A DNA stretch of 64,000 nucleotides from Enterobacter ludwigii (lineage in GTDB: Bacteria; Pseudomonadota; Gammaproteobacteria; Enterobacterales; Enterobacteriaceae): assembly GCA_900068845.1 (NCBI GenBank), contig CEFQ01000001.1, forward strand, positions 190,983 to 254,982, in the 5' to 3' direction. Position 1 is the first letter of the stretch. Each line of letters starts with the position of its first letter. The position numbers and the translations under genes are program-made. Under the pieces are notes generated by a model. The model made no database searches. It was not told the DNA's origin and was given only the letters and a program-made list of their open reading frames with translations. Below, piece after piece: positions 1 to 9,670 of the stretch.

Positions 1-2075
1 TGCCCGGCTTCACGCGCCAGAATCAGCAGCTTCCGCGCCACATCCGTGCCGGAGAGATCGTCACGCGGATCCGGCTCGGTAAAGCCCATCTCACGTGCCA
101 TTTTGGTCGCTTCCGACAGCGAAACGCCTTCATCGAGCTTGCCGAAGATAAAGGAGAGCGAGCCCGAGAGAATACCGGAGAACTTGATCAGTTCATCACC
201 GGCATTCATCAGGTTTTGCAGGTTTTCGATCACCGGCAAACCGGCGCCGACGTTGGTGTCATACAGGAACTTACGGCGCGATTTCTCTGCGGCCGCACGC
301 ATCTGCTGGTAGTAATTCCACGACGAGGTATTGGCCTTTTTATTCGGCGTCACTACGTGGAACCCTTCGCCGAGGAAATCCGCATATTGATCGGCGACCG
401 CCTGGCTAGAGGTACAATCGACGATCACCGGGTTCAGCAAATGATACTCCTTCACCAAACGAATCAGACGCCCCAGATTGAACGGCTCTTTGGCTTCGCT
501 GAGTTCCGCCTTCCAGTTGCTGAGATCGATACCATGCACGTTGGTTAACAACGCACGCGAGTTAGCGATACCGCACACGCGCAGATCGATATGCTTCTGT
601 TTCAGCCACGTCTGCTGACGATGCAGCTGATCCAGCAGCGCCGCGCCAACACCGCCGACGCCCACCACGAACACTTCAATCACCTGATCGGTGGCGAACA
701 GCATCTGGTGCACCACACGTACGCCGGTGGTGACTTCATCGTTGCTCACGACGACCGAGATGGAGCGCTCAGACGAGCCCTGAGCAATTGCCACAATATT
801 GATATTCGCGCGCGCCAGCGCCGAGAAGAATTTGGCCGAGATGCCGCGCAGCGTACGCATGCCATCGCCAACCACCGAAATCACCGCCAGCTGTTCCAGC
901 ACGTCCAGCGGATCGAGTAAGCCATCTTTCAGCTCCAGATAGAACTCCTCTTCCAGCACGCGACGCGCCCGCGCCTGCTCGCTTTGCGGTACGCAGAAGC
1001 TGATGCTGTATTCCGAAGAAGATTGGGTGATCAGCACCACCGAAATGCCGGTGCGTGACATCGCCGCGAAGACGCGTGCCGCCATGCCCACCATGCCTTT
1101 CATGCCCGGACCCGAAACGTTGAACATCGCCATGTTATTCAGGTTGGTGATGCCTTTAACCGGATTTTCATCCAGCTCGCCTTCACCACCGATCAAGGTA
1201 CCCGGCGCTTGCGGGTTAGCGGTATTTTTGATCAGGCAAGGAATCTGGAACTGGGCGATCGGCGCGATAGTGCGAGGATGCAAAACTTTGGCGCCGAAGT
1301 AGGAGAGCTCCATCGCTTCCTGATACGACATCGATTTCAGTAAGCGCGCGTCCGGCACCTGACGCGGATCGCAGGTATACACGCCGTCGACGTCAGTCCA
1401 GATTTCACAACAGTCCGCACGCAAGCAAGCAGCCAACACGGCGGCAGAGTAGTCAGAGCCGTTACGGCCCAGTACCACTAACTCGCCCTTCTCATTGCCG
1501 GCAGTGAAACCAGCCATCAGAATAAAGTGATCCGCCGGAATCTGGCTGGCAGCGATGCGACGCGTGGATTCGGCAATATCGACGGTGGATTCGAGGTAAT
1601 GACCAATCGCCAGCAGTTTCTCCACCGGATCGATAACGGTCACTTTGTGGCCGCGCGCCTGCAGCAGCGCTTCCATAATGGCAATAGACAGTTTCTCGCC
1701 ACGGCAGATGATGGCGGCGTTGACGGCGTCCGGGCATTGGCCCAGCAGGCTGATACCGTGCAGCACTTGCTTCAGCTGCGCAAACTCCAGCTCAACGCGG
1801 GTTTTCAGTCCGTCATAATCAAAGCCTGGCTGCGCGTCACGCAAGCCTTGCAGCAGGTCGGCAAAAATACGTTCGGCATCGCTGATATTCGGTAACGTGT
1901 CCTGGCCGCTGATGGTTTTCTCAATCATTGCCACCAGATGGTTAGTAATTTTTGCTGGTGCAGAGAGAACGGTCGCGACCTGTCCCTGTTGTGCATTGCT
2001 TTCCAGAATGTCCGCCACACGGAGAAAACGATCCGCATTGGCTACTGAGGTTCCGCCGAATTTCAGCACTCGCAT
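1..2075 (-). CDS. thrA: Bifunctional aspartokinase I / homoserine dehydrogenase I (partial, 3' end outside window)
   Basis: ThrA carries out the first (aspartate phosphorylation) and third (aspartate semialdehyde reduction) steps toward threonine. Reading down from the ATG at 2073-2075, the protein starts [20 protein letters not shown], the lysine/glycine-rich N-terminus of the aspartokinase domain. About 691 codons lie in the window; the E. coli protein is 820 aa, so roughly the last 130 residues of the homoserine dehydrogenase domain are cut off by the window edge. The start is fixed by the leader arrangement: attenuator hairpin, then a GGAGAG ribosome site about 8 nt ahead of ATG. thrL and the thr attenuator lie directly upstream, so threonine/isoleucine attenuation is expected. 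thrB and thrC should follow outside the window. Identification is secure. Confidence 0.97.
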   Translation of the reverse strand, partial: MRVLKFGGTSVANADRFLRVADILESNAQQGQVATVLSAPAKITNHLVAMIEKTISGQDTLPNISDAERIFADLLQGLRDAQPGFDYDGLKTRVELEFAQLKQVLHGISLLGQCPDAVNAAIICRGEKLSIAIMEALLQARGHKVTVIDPVEKLLAIGHYLESTVDIAESTRRIAASQIPADHFILMAGFTAGNEKGELVVLGRNGSDYSAAVLAACLRADCCEIWTDVDGVYTCDPRQVPDARLLKSMSYQEAMELSYFGAKVLHPRTIAPIAQFQIPCLIKNTANPQAPGTLIGGEGELDENPVKGITNLNNMAMFNVSGPGMKGMVGMAARVFAAMSRTGISVVLITQSSSEYSISFCVPQSEQARARRVLEEEFYLELKDGLLDPLDVLEQLAVISVVGDGMRTLRGISAKFFSALARANINIVAIAQGSSERSISVVVSNDEVTTGVRVVHQMLFATDQVIEVFVVGVGGVGAALLDQLHRQQTWLKQKHIDLRVCGIANSRALLTNVHGIDLSNWKAELSEAKEPFNLGRLIRLVKEYHLLNPVIVDCTSSQAVADQYADFLGEGFHVVTPNKKANTSSWNYYQQMRAAAEKSRRKFLYDTNVGAGLPVIENLQNLMNAGDELIKFSGILSGSLSFIFGKLDEGVSLSEATKMAREMGFTEPDPRDDLSGTDVARKLLILAREAG

Positions 2076-2102
2076 ATTTGAAGCTCTCCTGAATTTTTGC
2101 CG

Positions 2103-2138
2103 AAAAAAAAGCCCGCACTGTTTAGGTGCGGGCTTTTT
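2103..2138 (-). terminator. thr operon attenuator terminator
   Basis: An 8-bp perfect stem (2111-2118 with 2126-2133, gcccgcac/gtgcgggc) with a 7-nt loop is followed on the minus strand by eight T residues. It lies between the thrL stop and the thrA start, the position of the classical attenuator: it should form when charged Thr/Ile tRNAs let the ribosome finish the leader peptide. Confidence 0.93.
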
Positions 2139-2159
2139 TCTTTGTTTTTCCTGTATGCG

Positions 2160-2228
2160 TCAGCCCGCACCGTTACCTGTGGTAATGGTGGTAATAATAA
2201 TTGTGGTGTTCAGGCTGAGTTTACGCAT
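2160..2228 (-). CDS. thrL: thr operon leader peptide
   Basis: This is a 22-residue leader peptide, MRKLSLNTTIIITTITTGNG followed by AG and a stop. It carries six Thr and four Ile codons in one run, the regulatory codons that stall ribosomes when either charged tRNA is scarce. E. coli ThrL is 21 aa and ends in the same TTGNGAG. The terminator hairpin at 2103-2138 lies downstream, followed by thrA. The reading frame was found by translating the minus strand between the promoter and the attenuator. Confidence 0.93.
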   Translation of the reverse strand: MRKLSLNTTIIITTITTGNGAG

Positions 2229-2273
2229 TTAGATTTTTTTCTGTCTGTCTTTGTCTTGTCCGTCTGCCTTCCA

Positions 2274-2302
2274 GAAGTAAAGCAAAGCGCACGTTAAGTC
2301 AA
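2274..2302 (-). promoter_or_regulatory. Probable thrLABC promoter
   Basis: On the minus strand TTGACT (2297-2302) is followed by a 17-nt spacer and TACTTC (2274-2279). The -35 matches 5 of 6 consensus bases; the -10 is weak. It lies about 45 nt upstream of the thrL start, as in E. coli. Confidence 0.6.
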
Positions 2303-2417
2303 CGAATTTGTCTTAGCCGCGCCGCGCTGTCCGCTGCGCAGTGCTGCGCTTGCTGGCGCGATTCGTATCGGAATCGTTCAGCGGATGACGCGGTTTCCCC
2401 GATCTGTCACTAGCAAC

Positions 2418-3122
2418 TCAGGAATTATCCGAGCAATTATCTATAAGTTTTTTTTCTACATCGTGTAACAAGCGATGCAGCATGGCACTGTCACGCTGTT
2501 CCAGCAGACCGATACGTTGGTCAATCCAGTCAGCCATTTTCACGTCATCGCTGACCTCCAACCTGACCAGCAACTGATGAAAGCGTTGACGTAATGCTTG
2601 CAGCTGATGCTCATTCGCCACTTCCGCGGTCTCAGCCGCGATCTGATTGAGTGCCGAGAGTTGATAGCAATACACCATCACCGCCTGGCCAAGATTCAGC
2701 GACGGATAATCATTTGCCATTGGAATGCCGGTTAACAGATCGACCTGATCCAGCTCCTCATTGGTTAAGCCGCTGTCTTCACGGCCAAACACCAGCGCGA
2801 TACGGCTCAGCCATTGGCGCTTCTCCTGCAGGATGTTTTCGACCTGCGTCGGCGTGGCGTAATAGCGGAACTTCGCACGGCTGCGAGCAGTGGTCGCCAC
2901 TGAGAAGTCGACATCTTTCAGCGCCTCGCTCAGCGTGGCAAAGGTCTTGATGTTATCAAGGATCTCACCGGCCCCGTGCGCGACACGACGCGCGGCAGGA
3001 TCTTGCCAGGCATCACTCGCGACAATGCGCAGCTCGCTGAATCCCATTGTTTTCATGGCACGGGCAGCCGCACCGATATTTTCCGGACGGGCGGGAGAGA
3101 CAAGGATTAAGGGGAAATGCAT
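2418..3122 (-). CDS. yjtD: SpoU-family RNA 2'-O-methyltransferase (TrmJ-like YjtD/LasT)
   Basis: A 234-residue SPOUT/SpoU-type RNA methyltransferase that probably 2'-O-methylates tRNA or rRNA using S-adenosylmethionine through a trefoil knot. The N-terminus PLILVSPARPENIGAAARAM is the SpoU motif 1 (the NxGAAAR element), LVFGREDSGLTNEE near residues 110-125 is motif 2, and IPMANDYPSLNLGQAV near 133-148 is motif 3 (the S-LN element). Length fits E. coli YjtD (228 aa), which likewise sits between thrL and arcA. It is transcribed away from arcA. The gene is close to TrmJ, but TrmJ itself normally lies elsewhere, so the exact RNA target is unknown. Confidence 0.88.
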   Translation of the reverse strand: MHFPLILVSPARPENIGAAARAMKTMGFSELRIVASDAWQDPAARRVAHGAGEILDNIKTFATLSEALKDVDFSVATTARSRAKFRYYATPTQVENILQEKRQWLSRIALVFGREDSGLTNEELDQVDLLTGIPMANDYPSLNLGQAVMVYCYQLSALNQIAAETAEVANEHQLQALRQRFHQLLVRLEVSDDVKMADWIDQRIGLLEQRDSAMLHRLLHDVEKKLIDNCSDNS

Positions 3123-3711
3123 GATTTTTCCATCGAACTGTTAACAACTCGCATTATGTTGGCATGCAGGCGAGAAAATACCAAATGCGCTTAACAGAGA
3201 AAATAAGATGTTAACGATGTTAAAAGAGGGATAAATCCAGCGAGCGTAGAAATTCGCGGGCATAAGCGAAATTATAAGGCCTATTTAATATAAAACCCTT
3301 TTCTTTCATATTATTAAAATATAATTTTCCGCGGGTTTCAGTTTTGATTGTATAAGGTATAAATGTAGCAAAAATGCTGCTTTTTGTGAGCTAAACTAGC
3401 AATCCTGGAGAAGTTTTTCATAAAAGTGTTAACGTGCTACACTTGCATTTGATATAAGTCAACGAAGCGTTGTTTTTATGCTTATCGGTTGTTGTTGGTG
3501 CTGTTAGGTTGCTGTTAATACGGTTAGGATGAGCGCCTGTCCGATATCCTCGGGGCGTGCAAATATCCATCCTGACTGGCTGAGCTAACACTGAAGTTGA
3601 CGTAGATGGATGGTGTATTCCGAAGATTATTTCGTATACCGGTTACAGCAAAATAGCGTAACCGTCGTACGCCCTGTTTTCGATTTGTTGGCAAATTTTA
3701 GGTAGCGAAAC
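3123..3711. other. 589-bp intergenic region, divergent yjtD/arcA control region
   Basis: AT-rich stretch between the divergent starts of yjtD and arcA. I find no convincing gene, including no clear yjjY equivalent. It should hold the multiple arcA promoters; one FNR-like site is listed separately. The long arcA leader is a feature this locus shares with E. coli. Confidence 0.6.
3449..3462 (+). promoter_or_regulatory. FNR-like binding site upstream of arcA
   Basis: TTGATATAAGTCAA matches the FNR consensus TTGAT-N4-ATCAA at 9 of 10 defined positions. E. coli arcA is known to be activated by FNR under anaerobiosis, and the site is about 250 bp ahead of the arcA ATG. The exact start site is not visible to me. 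Confidence 0.6.
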
Positions 3712-4428
3712 ATGCAGACCCCGCACATTCTTATCGTTGAAGACGAACTGGTCACGCGTAACACCCTCAAAAGTATTTTTGAGGCAGAAGGTTACGTGGT
3801 CTATGAAGCCACCGACGGCGCCGAGATGCATCAGGTTTTGACGGAAAATGACGTCAATCTGGTGATTATGGATATTAACCTGCCAGGTAAAAACGGTTTG
3901 CTGTTAGCACGCGAACTGCGTGAACAAGCAAACGTTGCGCTGATGTTCCTGACAGGTCGTGATAATGAAGTGGATAAAATTCTCGGTCTGGAAATTGGTG
4001 CCGATGATTACATTACCAAACCCTTCAACCCGCGTGAGTTGACGATTCGTGCCCGCAATTTGCTGTCGCGCACCATGAATCTGGCCATGCCGAGTGAAGA
4101 GCGCCGCCAGGTTGAAAGCTATCGCTTTAACGGCTGGGAGTTGGATATTAACAGCCGTTCACTGATCAGCCCGAACGGCGATCAGTACAAGCTGCCGCGC
4201 AGTGAATTCCGCGCCATGCTGCACTTCTGCGAGAATCCAGGCAAAATTCAAACGCGTGGCGATTTGCTGAAGAAGATGACCGGTCGCGAGCTGAAACCGC
4301 ATGACCGCACCGTTGATGTCACCATCCGCCGCATCCGTAAGCATTTCGAATCCACGCCAGACACGCCAGAAATCATCGCCACTATTCACGGCGAAGGTTA
4401 CCGCTTCTGCGGCGAACTGCAGGATTAA
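3712..4428 (+). CDS. arcA: Two-component response regulator ArcA (anoxic redox control)
   Basis: ArcA is the OmpR/PhoB-type regulator phosphorylated by the ArcB sensor kinase when respiration is limited; it represses TCA cycle and aerobic respiratory genes. It is 238 aa, the E. coli length. The receiver domain (residues 3-118) has the acidic pair E10/D11, phospho-acceptor D54 in [10 protein letters not shown], and the conserved K in [12 protein letters not shown]. The winged-helix domain covers about 134-235, ending [16 protein letters not shown]. It stands alone between a long leader with an FNR-like site and a strong terminator. ArcB is not in the window. Confidence 0.98.
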   Translation: MQTPHILIVEDELVTRNTLKSIFEAEGYVVYEATDGAEMHQVLTENDVNLVIMDINLPGKNGLLLARELREQANVALMFLTGRDNEVDKILGLEIGADDYITKPFNPRELTIRARNLLSRTMNLAMPSEERRQVESYRFNGWELDINSRSLISPNGDQYKLPRSEFRAMLHFCENPGKIQTRGDLLKKMTGRELKPHDRTVDVTIRRIRKHFESTPDTPEIIATIHGEGYRFCGELQD

Positions 4429-4443
4429 GAGTTGAGTTGAAAG

Positions 4444-4470
4444 AAAAAACGCCCGTCAGGGCGTTTTTTT
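4444..4470. terminator. Bidirectional terminator between arcA and creA
   Basis: The stem cgccc (4450-4454) pairs with gggcg (4459-4463) around a gtca loop, flanked by six A residues on the left and seven T on the right. It can end transcripts from both arcA (+) and creA (-), whose stop codons are only 51 bp apart. Confidence 0.9.
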
Positions 4471-4479
4471 ATGCCTGTA

Positions 4480-4953
4480 TTAATGCCACGGCATAATCGG
4501 CACGGCACTCAGCGCATTCTTCGGCGAGCCGTCGACCACCTTATCGGAGTAGCTTAAATACACCAGCGCATGACGTTTCTGGTCAAAGAAACGTACCACC
4601 TGCAACTTCTTAAACACCAGCGATGTACGTTTTTTGAATACCACTTCACCCTGCGCCTTGCCTTGTGCGATTTTCTCGCTAAGCTCTACCGGTCCCACCT
4701 GTTGACAGGAGATGGCCGAGTCGGACGTGTCTTCCGCTAAACCTAATCCCCCTTTAATTCCGCCGGTTTTTGCCCGGCTGATATAACAGGTTACATTTTT
4801 TACATCGGGATCATCGAAGGCTTCGACCACGATTTTATGGTCGGGACCAAATATCTTGAACACCGTGTCAACTGAGCCGATTTCTTCGGCCTGAACGCCA
4901 GCGCTGAACACATAAGTTGCCAGCGTGATTATAAGAATACGAGCTATTGTCAT
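4480..4953 (-). CDS. creA: CreA family exported protein of unknown function
   Basis: A 157-residue protein, the exact length of E. coli CreA. A signal peptide (about residues 1-22, [20 protein letters not shown] then QA) precedes the conserved mature start [10 protein letters not shown]. The CreA signature [20 protein letters not shown] and the C-terminal AVPIMPW are present. I chose the ATG at 4953 over an upstream in-frame start at 5001 because it puts the signal peptide at the N-terminus, gives the family length and has a GGTAA-like ribosome site. In E. coli creA heads creABCD; here creBCD are absent and arcA follows directly in convergent orientation. Biochemical role unknown. Confidence 0.93.
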   Translation of the reverse strand: MTIARILIITLATYVFSAGVQAEEIGSVDTVFKIFGPDHKIVVEAFDDPDVKNVTCYISRAKTGGIKGGLGLAEDTSDSAISCQQVGPVELSEKIAQGKAQGEVVFKKRTSLVFKKLQVVRFFDQKRHALVYLSYSDKVVDGSPKNALSAVPIMPWH

Positions 4954-5147
4954 TGAGTTACCATTGCCAATCGAATAGATGAGACTGTAATGTACTGTCA
5001 ATCGAACCGAGAACCAAACCTAAACGGGTTTTAACCCGCATTGATTTAGCACACTCGATTAGCAAACCGCCCCCACGCTTTTGTGCATTTCGTGCTATTA
5101 TTCGACGACTTCATAGTTGCGCCACCAGAGAGTTATGAGGATGTTTT

Positions 5148-6026
5148 ATGGACCAAGCCGGTATCATTCGCGATTTGCTTGTCTGGCTGGAGAGCCATCT
5201 GGATCAACCGCTTTCATTAGATAACGTTGCGCAGAAAGCAGGCTATTCCAAATGGCATCTGCAGCGGATGTTCAAGGAAGTAACCAGCCACGCCATTGGC
5301 GCGTATATTCGCGCGCGTAGGCTGTCGAAAGCCGCGGTGGCGCTACGCCTGACCAGTCGGCCAATCCTCGACATCGCTCTACAATATCGCTTCGATTCAC
5401 AGCAAACGTTTACCCGTGCGTTCAAAAAGCAGTTCAATCAAACGCCCGCCTGGTATCGTCGCTCATCGGAGTGGAACTCGTTTGGCATTCGCCCGCCGAT
5501 TCGTCTCGACGATAACAGCATCCCGGAAGCCCAATTTGTCACGCTGCCGGAAACGGTGCTGGTCGGTCAAACGCAGAGCTACTCTTGCACGCTGGAACAG
5601 ATTTCCACCTACCGCGATGAGATGCGCATGCATTTCTGGAAGCAGTTCCTGCTGGAAACCGACACGGTGCCGCCGGTGCTGTATGGCCTGCATCAGGTAC
5701 GTGCCAGCCATGAAAAGGATGATGAGCAAGAGATTCTCTACACCACTGCAGTGCCCGCCGATCAGCTGGCAAAAAGCATGCAGTCGAATCAGAGCGTGGT
5801 GTTGGAAGCCGGGGATTACGTGCAGTTTACCTACAATGGTGCGCGTAGCGCCTTGGGTGAATTCATCCTGCTGCTGTACGGAACCTGCATGCCAACGCTC
5901 GGTTTAGTGCGTCGTCAGGGGCAAGACATCGAGCGCTTCTTCACGCACGGCGGCAAGAAGCGCAGCGAGCCGCCAACGGAAATCCGCTGCGAATACCTGA
6001 TTCCGATTCGTCCGCAACATAATTAG
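5148..6026 (+). CDS. rob: Right origin-binding protein / AraC-family regulator Rob
   Basis: Rob activates the SoxRS/MarA/Rob stress and efflux regulon and binds the right side of oriC. The 292-aa protein (E. coli 289) has the two-helix-turn-helix AraC/XylS domain at about residues 8-105 (the ALRLTSRPILDIALQYRFDSQ stretch carries the recognition helix of the second motif) and a GyrI-like effector-binding domain from about 120 to the end. It lies divergently from creA, as in E. coli, and convergent with gpmB. Confidence 0.96.
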   Translation: MDQAGIIRDLLVWLESHLDQPLSLDNVAQKAGYSKWHLQRMFKEVTSHAIGAYIRARRLSKAAVALRLTSRPILDIALQYRFDSQQTFTRAFKKQFNQTPAWYRRSSEWNSFGIRPPIRLDDNSIPEAQFVTLPETVLVGQTQSYSCTLEQISTYRDEMRMHFWKQFLLETDTVPPVLYGLHQVRASHEKDDEQEILYTTAVPADQLAKSMQSNQSVVLEAGDYVQFTYNGARSALGEFILLLYGTCMPTLGLVRRQGQDIERFFTHGGKKRSEPPTEIRCEYLIPIRPQHN

Positions 6027-6034
6027 TCATATCA

Positions 6035-6060
6035 GTAGGGTCGCCATTCCTGGCGACCAC
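6035..6060. repeat. Short palindromic intergenic repeat (GTAGGGTCGCCA type), single copy
   Basis: gtagg followed by ggtcgcca (6039-6046), ttcc, tggcgacc (6051-6058): a stem-loop between the convergent rob and gpmB genes. Related units occur at 17258-17317, 30298-30349 and 50262-50325, always outside genes. REP-like. Confidence 0.8.
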
Positions 6061-6064
6061 ACGT

Positions 6065-6712
6065 TTAGCGCTGCAACTCATCCAGCGCGGGCGCATCCAG
6101 ATGCGAGACATCGCCCGCCGTCTCCACCACCCAACCGGCCGCCAGCCATGCGCTCTGCTGATGATCCACGCGAGAGATCGAGCAGTTGCGCAGACGCAAA
6201 CGCCGTTCCGCATGCGCAGGCAAGCCGAGAATAGTGCTGACCAGCACGCCGAGCGCCATACCGTGGCTGACAATCAGCGGACGGCTGCCAGCAGGCAATT
6301 CCAGCAGCGCATTCAGCGCTTCATGCATACGCGCCGCCATCTCCGCCATTGATTCGCCACCCGGGATACGCCCCGCCGTGGTGCCATCCACCAGCGTTTT
6401 GCGCCAGTTTTCCTCTTCTTCCGTTAAACCATCGAGTGGACGTTGTTCCAGGCAGCCCATGTTGAGCTCACGCAGACGCGCATCGAGCGTAACGGTGCAG
6501 CCACACGCGTCGGCGATAATTTCTGCCGTGTGACGTGTACGCCCTAAATCGCTGGCAATCACGTGGGTAATGCCCAGCGATTTCACGCGCTCGCCCACTT
6601 GATGCGCCTGCTGCTCACCTTTTTCCGTTAACGGGCTGTCAGACTGCCCCTGAATGCGTCGAGCCGCATTCCATACCGTTTCACCGTGACGAACAAGATA
6701 GACCTGTAGCAT
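6065..6712 (-). CDS. gpmB: Histidine phosphatase family protein GpmB
   Basis: A 215-aa phosphoglycerate-mutase-like phosphatase, the same length as E. coli GpmB (YtjC). The catalytic LVRHGE motif at residues 6-11 gives phospho-acceptor His9, and VSHGMALG near residue 149 gives the second catalytic His. Despite the name, mutase activity of this family branch is doubtful and phosphatase activity on small phosphorylated metabolites is likelier. The neighbour order rob-gpmB-yjjX-trpR-slt matches E. coli. Confidence 0.93.
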   Translation of the reverse strand: MLQVYLVRHGETVWNAARRIQGQSDSPLTEKGEQQAHQVGERVKSLGITHVIASDLGRTRHTAEIIADACGCTVTLDARLRELNMGCLEQRPLDGLTEEEENWRKTLVDGTTAGRIPGGESMAEMAARMHEALNALLELPAGSRPLIVSHGMALGVLVSTILGLPAHAERRLRLRNCSISRVDHQQSAWLAAGWVVETAGDVSHLDAPALDELQR

Positions 6713-6763
6713 GCTTAATTTCCGTTATACTGCGACAAATTTGCCTCGAGGGTTCAACCAATT

Positions 6764-7285
6764 ATGTACCACGTTGTCGCAGCCACCATCAACCCGGCAA
6801 AAATTCGCGCGATTGCTCAGGCGTTCAACGACGTTTTCGGCGAAGGATCCTGCCACATTGAAGGGGTTGAGGTCGAGAGCGGCGTTGCAGCCCAGCCACT
6901 CAGTGATGCCGAAACGCGAACTGGCGCACGTCAACGCGTAACCAACGCCCGTCAGGAACGTCCGCAGGCCGATTATTGGGTGGCGATTGAAGCGGGCATT
7001 GAAGGCGATTGCGCCTTTGCATGGATGGTGATTGAAAACGCGCAGCAGCGCGGGGAATCGCGTTCGGCCAGCTTTACGCTGCCGCCGATTGTTGTGGCTG
7101 GCTTAGCGGCCGGGCATGAATTGGGTGATGAGATGGCACGCTTAACCGGCGTGGAGAATATCAAACACAAAGGTGGCGCGATCGGTGCCTTTACGCACGG
7201 CCTGCTGAGCCGCTCCAGCGTCTATCATCAGGCGTTAATTTTGGCGCTATGTCCGTTCACGCATCCGCTGTACAGCCAGCGTTAA
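6764..7285 (+). CDS. yjjX: Non-canonical purine NTP phosphatase (inosine/xanthosine triphosphatase) YjjX
   Basis: YjjX hydrolyses ITP and XTP to the diphosphates, cleaning damaged nucleotides. The 173-aa product (E. coli 170) begins [20 protein letters not shown], with the NPxK nucleotide-binding element, and has the conserved [20 protein letters not shown] segment near residues 46-65. It starts 51 bp from the divergent gpmB start, and its stop codon overlaps the trpR stop on the other strand by 4 nt. Confidence 0.95.
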   Translation: MYHVVAATINPAKIRAIAQAFNDVFGEGSCHIEGVEVESGVAAQPLSDAETRTGARQRVTNARQERPQADYWVAIEAGIEGDCAFAWMVIENAQQRGESRSASFTLPPIVVAGLAAGHELGDEMARLTGVENIKHKGGAIGAFTHGLLSRSSVYHQALILALCPFTHPLYSQR

Positions 7286-7605
7286 TCGCGGCCGAGACGC
7301 GCTTCCAGCCAGCGTTTTAGCTCTGGCGGCGCTTCTTTCAGACTATTGGAGCCGCGCGTAATGGTGGCGATGCCGACGCCCAACTCATTCTTCAGTTCAC
7401 GCTGACTCAAATCGCCGTTCATCAACTCTTCAATAATGCGCAAACGCGTACCAAAGGATTCACGTTCATCCGGCGTCATCATCAGGTGTAACAACGGCAG
7501 CGCCACGCCATCGGCAAAGGCGTTTTGCATCAGTTCGATAAAACGCAGCCAGTTATCTTCAACAGGCTGAGCCGATTCCGGCTGGGAAGAAAGGGGTGGG
7601 CTCAT
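7282..7605 (-). CDS. trpR: Trp operon repressor
   Basis: TrpR is the tryptophan-activated repressor of trp, aroH, mtr and its own gene. 107 aa (E. coli 108). The dimer core [20 protein letters not shown] and the helix-turn-helix [20 protein letters not shown] then ITRGSNSLK are intact, including the Thr/Arg/Thr residues that contact operator and co-repressor. A trp operator lies directly upstream (7611-7640), so autoregulation is expected. Confidence 0.97.
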   Translation of the reverse strand: MSPPLSSQPESAQPVEDNWLRFIELMQNAFADGVALPLLHLMMTPDERESFGTRLRIIEELMNGDLSQRELKNELGVGIATITRGSNSLKEAPPELKRWLEARLGRD

Positions 7606-7610
7606 GAAGG

Positions 7611-7653
7611 GCTTCCGTACTCATTAACGAGTACGGAAGCATAGCACAGTCAA
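7611..7653 (-). promoter_or_regulatory. trpR promoter and trp operator
   Basis: CGTACTCATTAACGAGTACG at 7616-7635 is close to the trp operator consensus (half-sites GTACT/AGTAC), and the flanks extend it to an almost perfect 30-bp palindrome (7611-7640). On the minus strand TTGACT (7648-7653, at the slt stop) is a candidate -35, with TCGTTA or GTTAAT inside the operator as -10. Repressor binding would block RNA polymerase. Confidence 0.85.
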
Positions 7654-9569
7654 TACTGGCGATTCCACTCACTGTCGGCGAGAATCTTGTCCGGTTTGCC
7701 CATGAAGTAACGGTAATAGGCATCGTAGGCCAGCACATTTTTCACGTAGCCACGCGTTTCTGAGAACGGAATGGTCTCGATAAACGCCACGGCATCCAGA
7801 TTGCCCCCACTGGTTTTCTGCCAGCTGCGCACGCGTCCCGGGCCCGCGTTATAAGCGGCCGAGGCGAAGATGCGGTTCTGCCCAAACTGCTGATAGACAT
7901 ACTCCAGATACTGCGTACCGATCTGAATATTGGTCTGCGGATCCAGTAGCTGGCTGCTGTTTACATAGCCGGGAATGTTATACATCTTCACGGTATGCGT
8001 GGCCGTGCCGGGCATCACCTGCATTAATCCGCTGGCGCCCACCGGTGAACGCGCTTTTGGGTTCCACGCGCTCTCCTGACGCGAAATCGCCATCGCGTAA
8101 CTCGGTGGAATGCCTTTATCGCTGGTGTATTGCTGATAAAGATTTTGCCACGCCAGCGGGAAGCGCTCTTTCAGGCTATCCCACATTTTCGCGGTGATAG
8201 TGGCCTGCACGCTGAGATCCCACCAATCCTGCTCGTTGGCGTAACGCGCCAACATCTGCTGCTGCGCATGGGTTTTGCTGGCGATCAGATTGGCCCATTC
8301 GCTGCGCGCCAGGTTATCCAATCCCCAATACATCAGCTCGCGCACGCGCGCCATCTCGGCACCCTGCACCACGCTGTTGTCCGCTGCCGGTGCCTTATCG
8401 ACCTGCAACGGATACTCGACGCCAAGACGCTGCGCCGCCACCATCGGATAGAAGCCGCGCGCCTGCATCAGCTTGCGCAAAATATCGTTCGCTTCCTCTT
8501 TGCGGCCCTGCGAAAGCAGCAAATCGGCCTGCCAGTATTGCCACTCATCTTTCTCTTTAGCTTCCACTGGCAAACGTGCGATCCAGGTATTCAGACCACG
8601 ACGATCGTTCTGGCTCAGCGCCAGACGTACGCGACGCTCCACCAGCGCGGTAGATTCGCTGTTCATCACCACCGCATCACGCCAGCGCGCCTGCTCGCTG
8701 GTGAGATCCGCGCCCATCATGCGCCACACCACGGTCTCTTTCAGATCCTGCTCATCGGCCTGGCTCATCTTCTGCGCCTGCACCAGCTGCGGAATCATCA
8801 TGCGCGCATTGTCCATATCCTCACGCGCCACGCGGGCGAAAGCGTAGCTGGTCGCCATGCGGGTGAAATCGGTGGGGCCCATGCTGCTGGCAAAGGTGGT
8901 GACGGTTTGCGGATTCTGCTGCAGCGCAATCAGCGCGCTGGCGGTGGTTTGATAATCCGCCGGCAGCATTTTCGCCAGATAGTTTACCAGGCTGTCATTG
9001 CCGGCTTTCATCGCCAGACGGATGCGCTCCAGAATGGTGATCGGCGAAAGTTGCCCGCTGGCTTGCCATACCGAGAACAGCTTGTCGCAGTCATTTGGCA
9101 ATGCGGTGCCGCGCAGCCAAATCTCTTTCGCCCCGGCAAACGCCGCTTGCTGTTGCCCGGTCGCCCACTTGGCGTAGTACCAGTTACAGCGCGCCTGCAC
9201 CGGTTTCGGCTCATCCGGGCTGAAGCTGAGCACGCCCTGCCAGTCCTGACGATTGGCCAGCACATTCACAAAGCGCGTTGAGAGCGAGCGCGCCGGTGGC
9301 AGCGTGGGATATTGTTGAATAAAGTTTTTCACCGCCAGCGGCGTCTCTTGATCGAGATCCTGCGCCAGCAGCCGGTATTGCAGATACGGATAGAGCGGAT
9401 AATCCTGCAGCGTTGGCATCAGCTGCGTCACCTGGTCCATCTGTTTGTTATCCCAGGCTTGCTTGATTTGCGCATAGCGCTGTCGCTGCTGATCCAGCGA
9501 ATCGGCCCATGCGCTGCTGGCCGTGCTGACCAGACAGATCCCTAGCATCCAGTAACGCCACTTCTCCAT
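7650..9569 (-). CDS. slt: Soluble periplasmic lytic murein transglycosylase Slt70
   Basis: Slt cleaves the MurNAc-GlcNAc bond of peptidoglycan to leave 1,6-anhydromuropeptides. 639 aa (E. coli 645). A signal peptide (MEKWRYWMLGICLVSTASSA then WA) is followed by the alpha-superhelical U and L domains and a C-terminal lysozyme-like domain. The catalytic glutamate is E499 in ISRQESAWNPKARSPVGASG, followed by GLMQVMPGTA and AAYNAGPGRV, all family hallmarks. It sits next to trpR as in E. coli, but its usual upstream neighbour ettA is displaced by 17.7 kb of accessory DNA. Confidence 0.97.
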   Translation of the reverse strand: MEKWRYWMLGICLVSTASSAWADSLDQQRQRYAQIKQAWDNKQMDQVTQLMPTLQDYPLYPYLQYRLLAQDLDQETPLAVKNFIQQYPTLPPARSLSTRFVNVLANRQDWQGVLSFSPDEPKPVQARCNWYYAKWATGQQQAAFAGAKEIWLRGTALPNDCDKLFSVWQASGQLSPITILERIRLAMKAGNDSLVNYLAKMLPADYQTTASALIALQQNPQTVTTFASSMGPTDFTRMATSYAFARVAREDMDNARMMIPQLVQAQKMSQADEQDLKETVVWRMMGADLTSEQARWRDAVVMNSESTALVERRVRLALSQNDRRGLNTWIARLPVEAKEKDEWQYWQADLLLSQGRKEEANDILRKLMQARGFYPMVAAQRLGVEYPLQVDKAPAADNSVVQGAEMARVRELMYWGLDNLARSEWANLIASKTHAQQQMLARYANEQDWWDLSVQATITAKMWDSLKERFPLAWQNLYQQYTSDKGIPPSYAMAISRQESAWNPKARSPVGASGLMQVMPGTATHTVKMYNIPGYVNSSQLLDPQTNIQIGTQYLEYVYQQFGQNRIFASAAYNAGPGRVRSWQKTSGGNLDAVAFIETIPFSETRGYVKNVLAYDAYYRYFMGKPDKILADSEWNRQY

Positions 9570-9670
9570 TACGCTCTCCTCTCAGTGCTGCGATCCAGCT
9601 CATGCCAGACTTCCTTCATGCTAACCAGGCCAACCGCCTCTTGCCATGTTCTTCACAAAATTTACGCTCG

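Noticed and set aside
3643..3831. A small minus-strand frame at the arcA start as a yjjY-like gene
   Set aside because: It overlaps the arcA start, has no ribosome site I can defend and does not resemble YjjY.
8130..9281. A 383-aa plus-strand open frame opposite slt
   Set aside because: It is the antisense of a clearly conserved slt gene and shows Arg/His/Leu-rich noise typical of a mirror frame.
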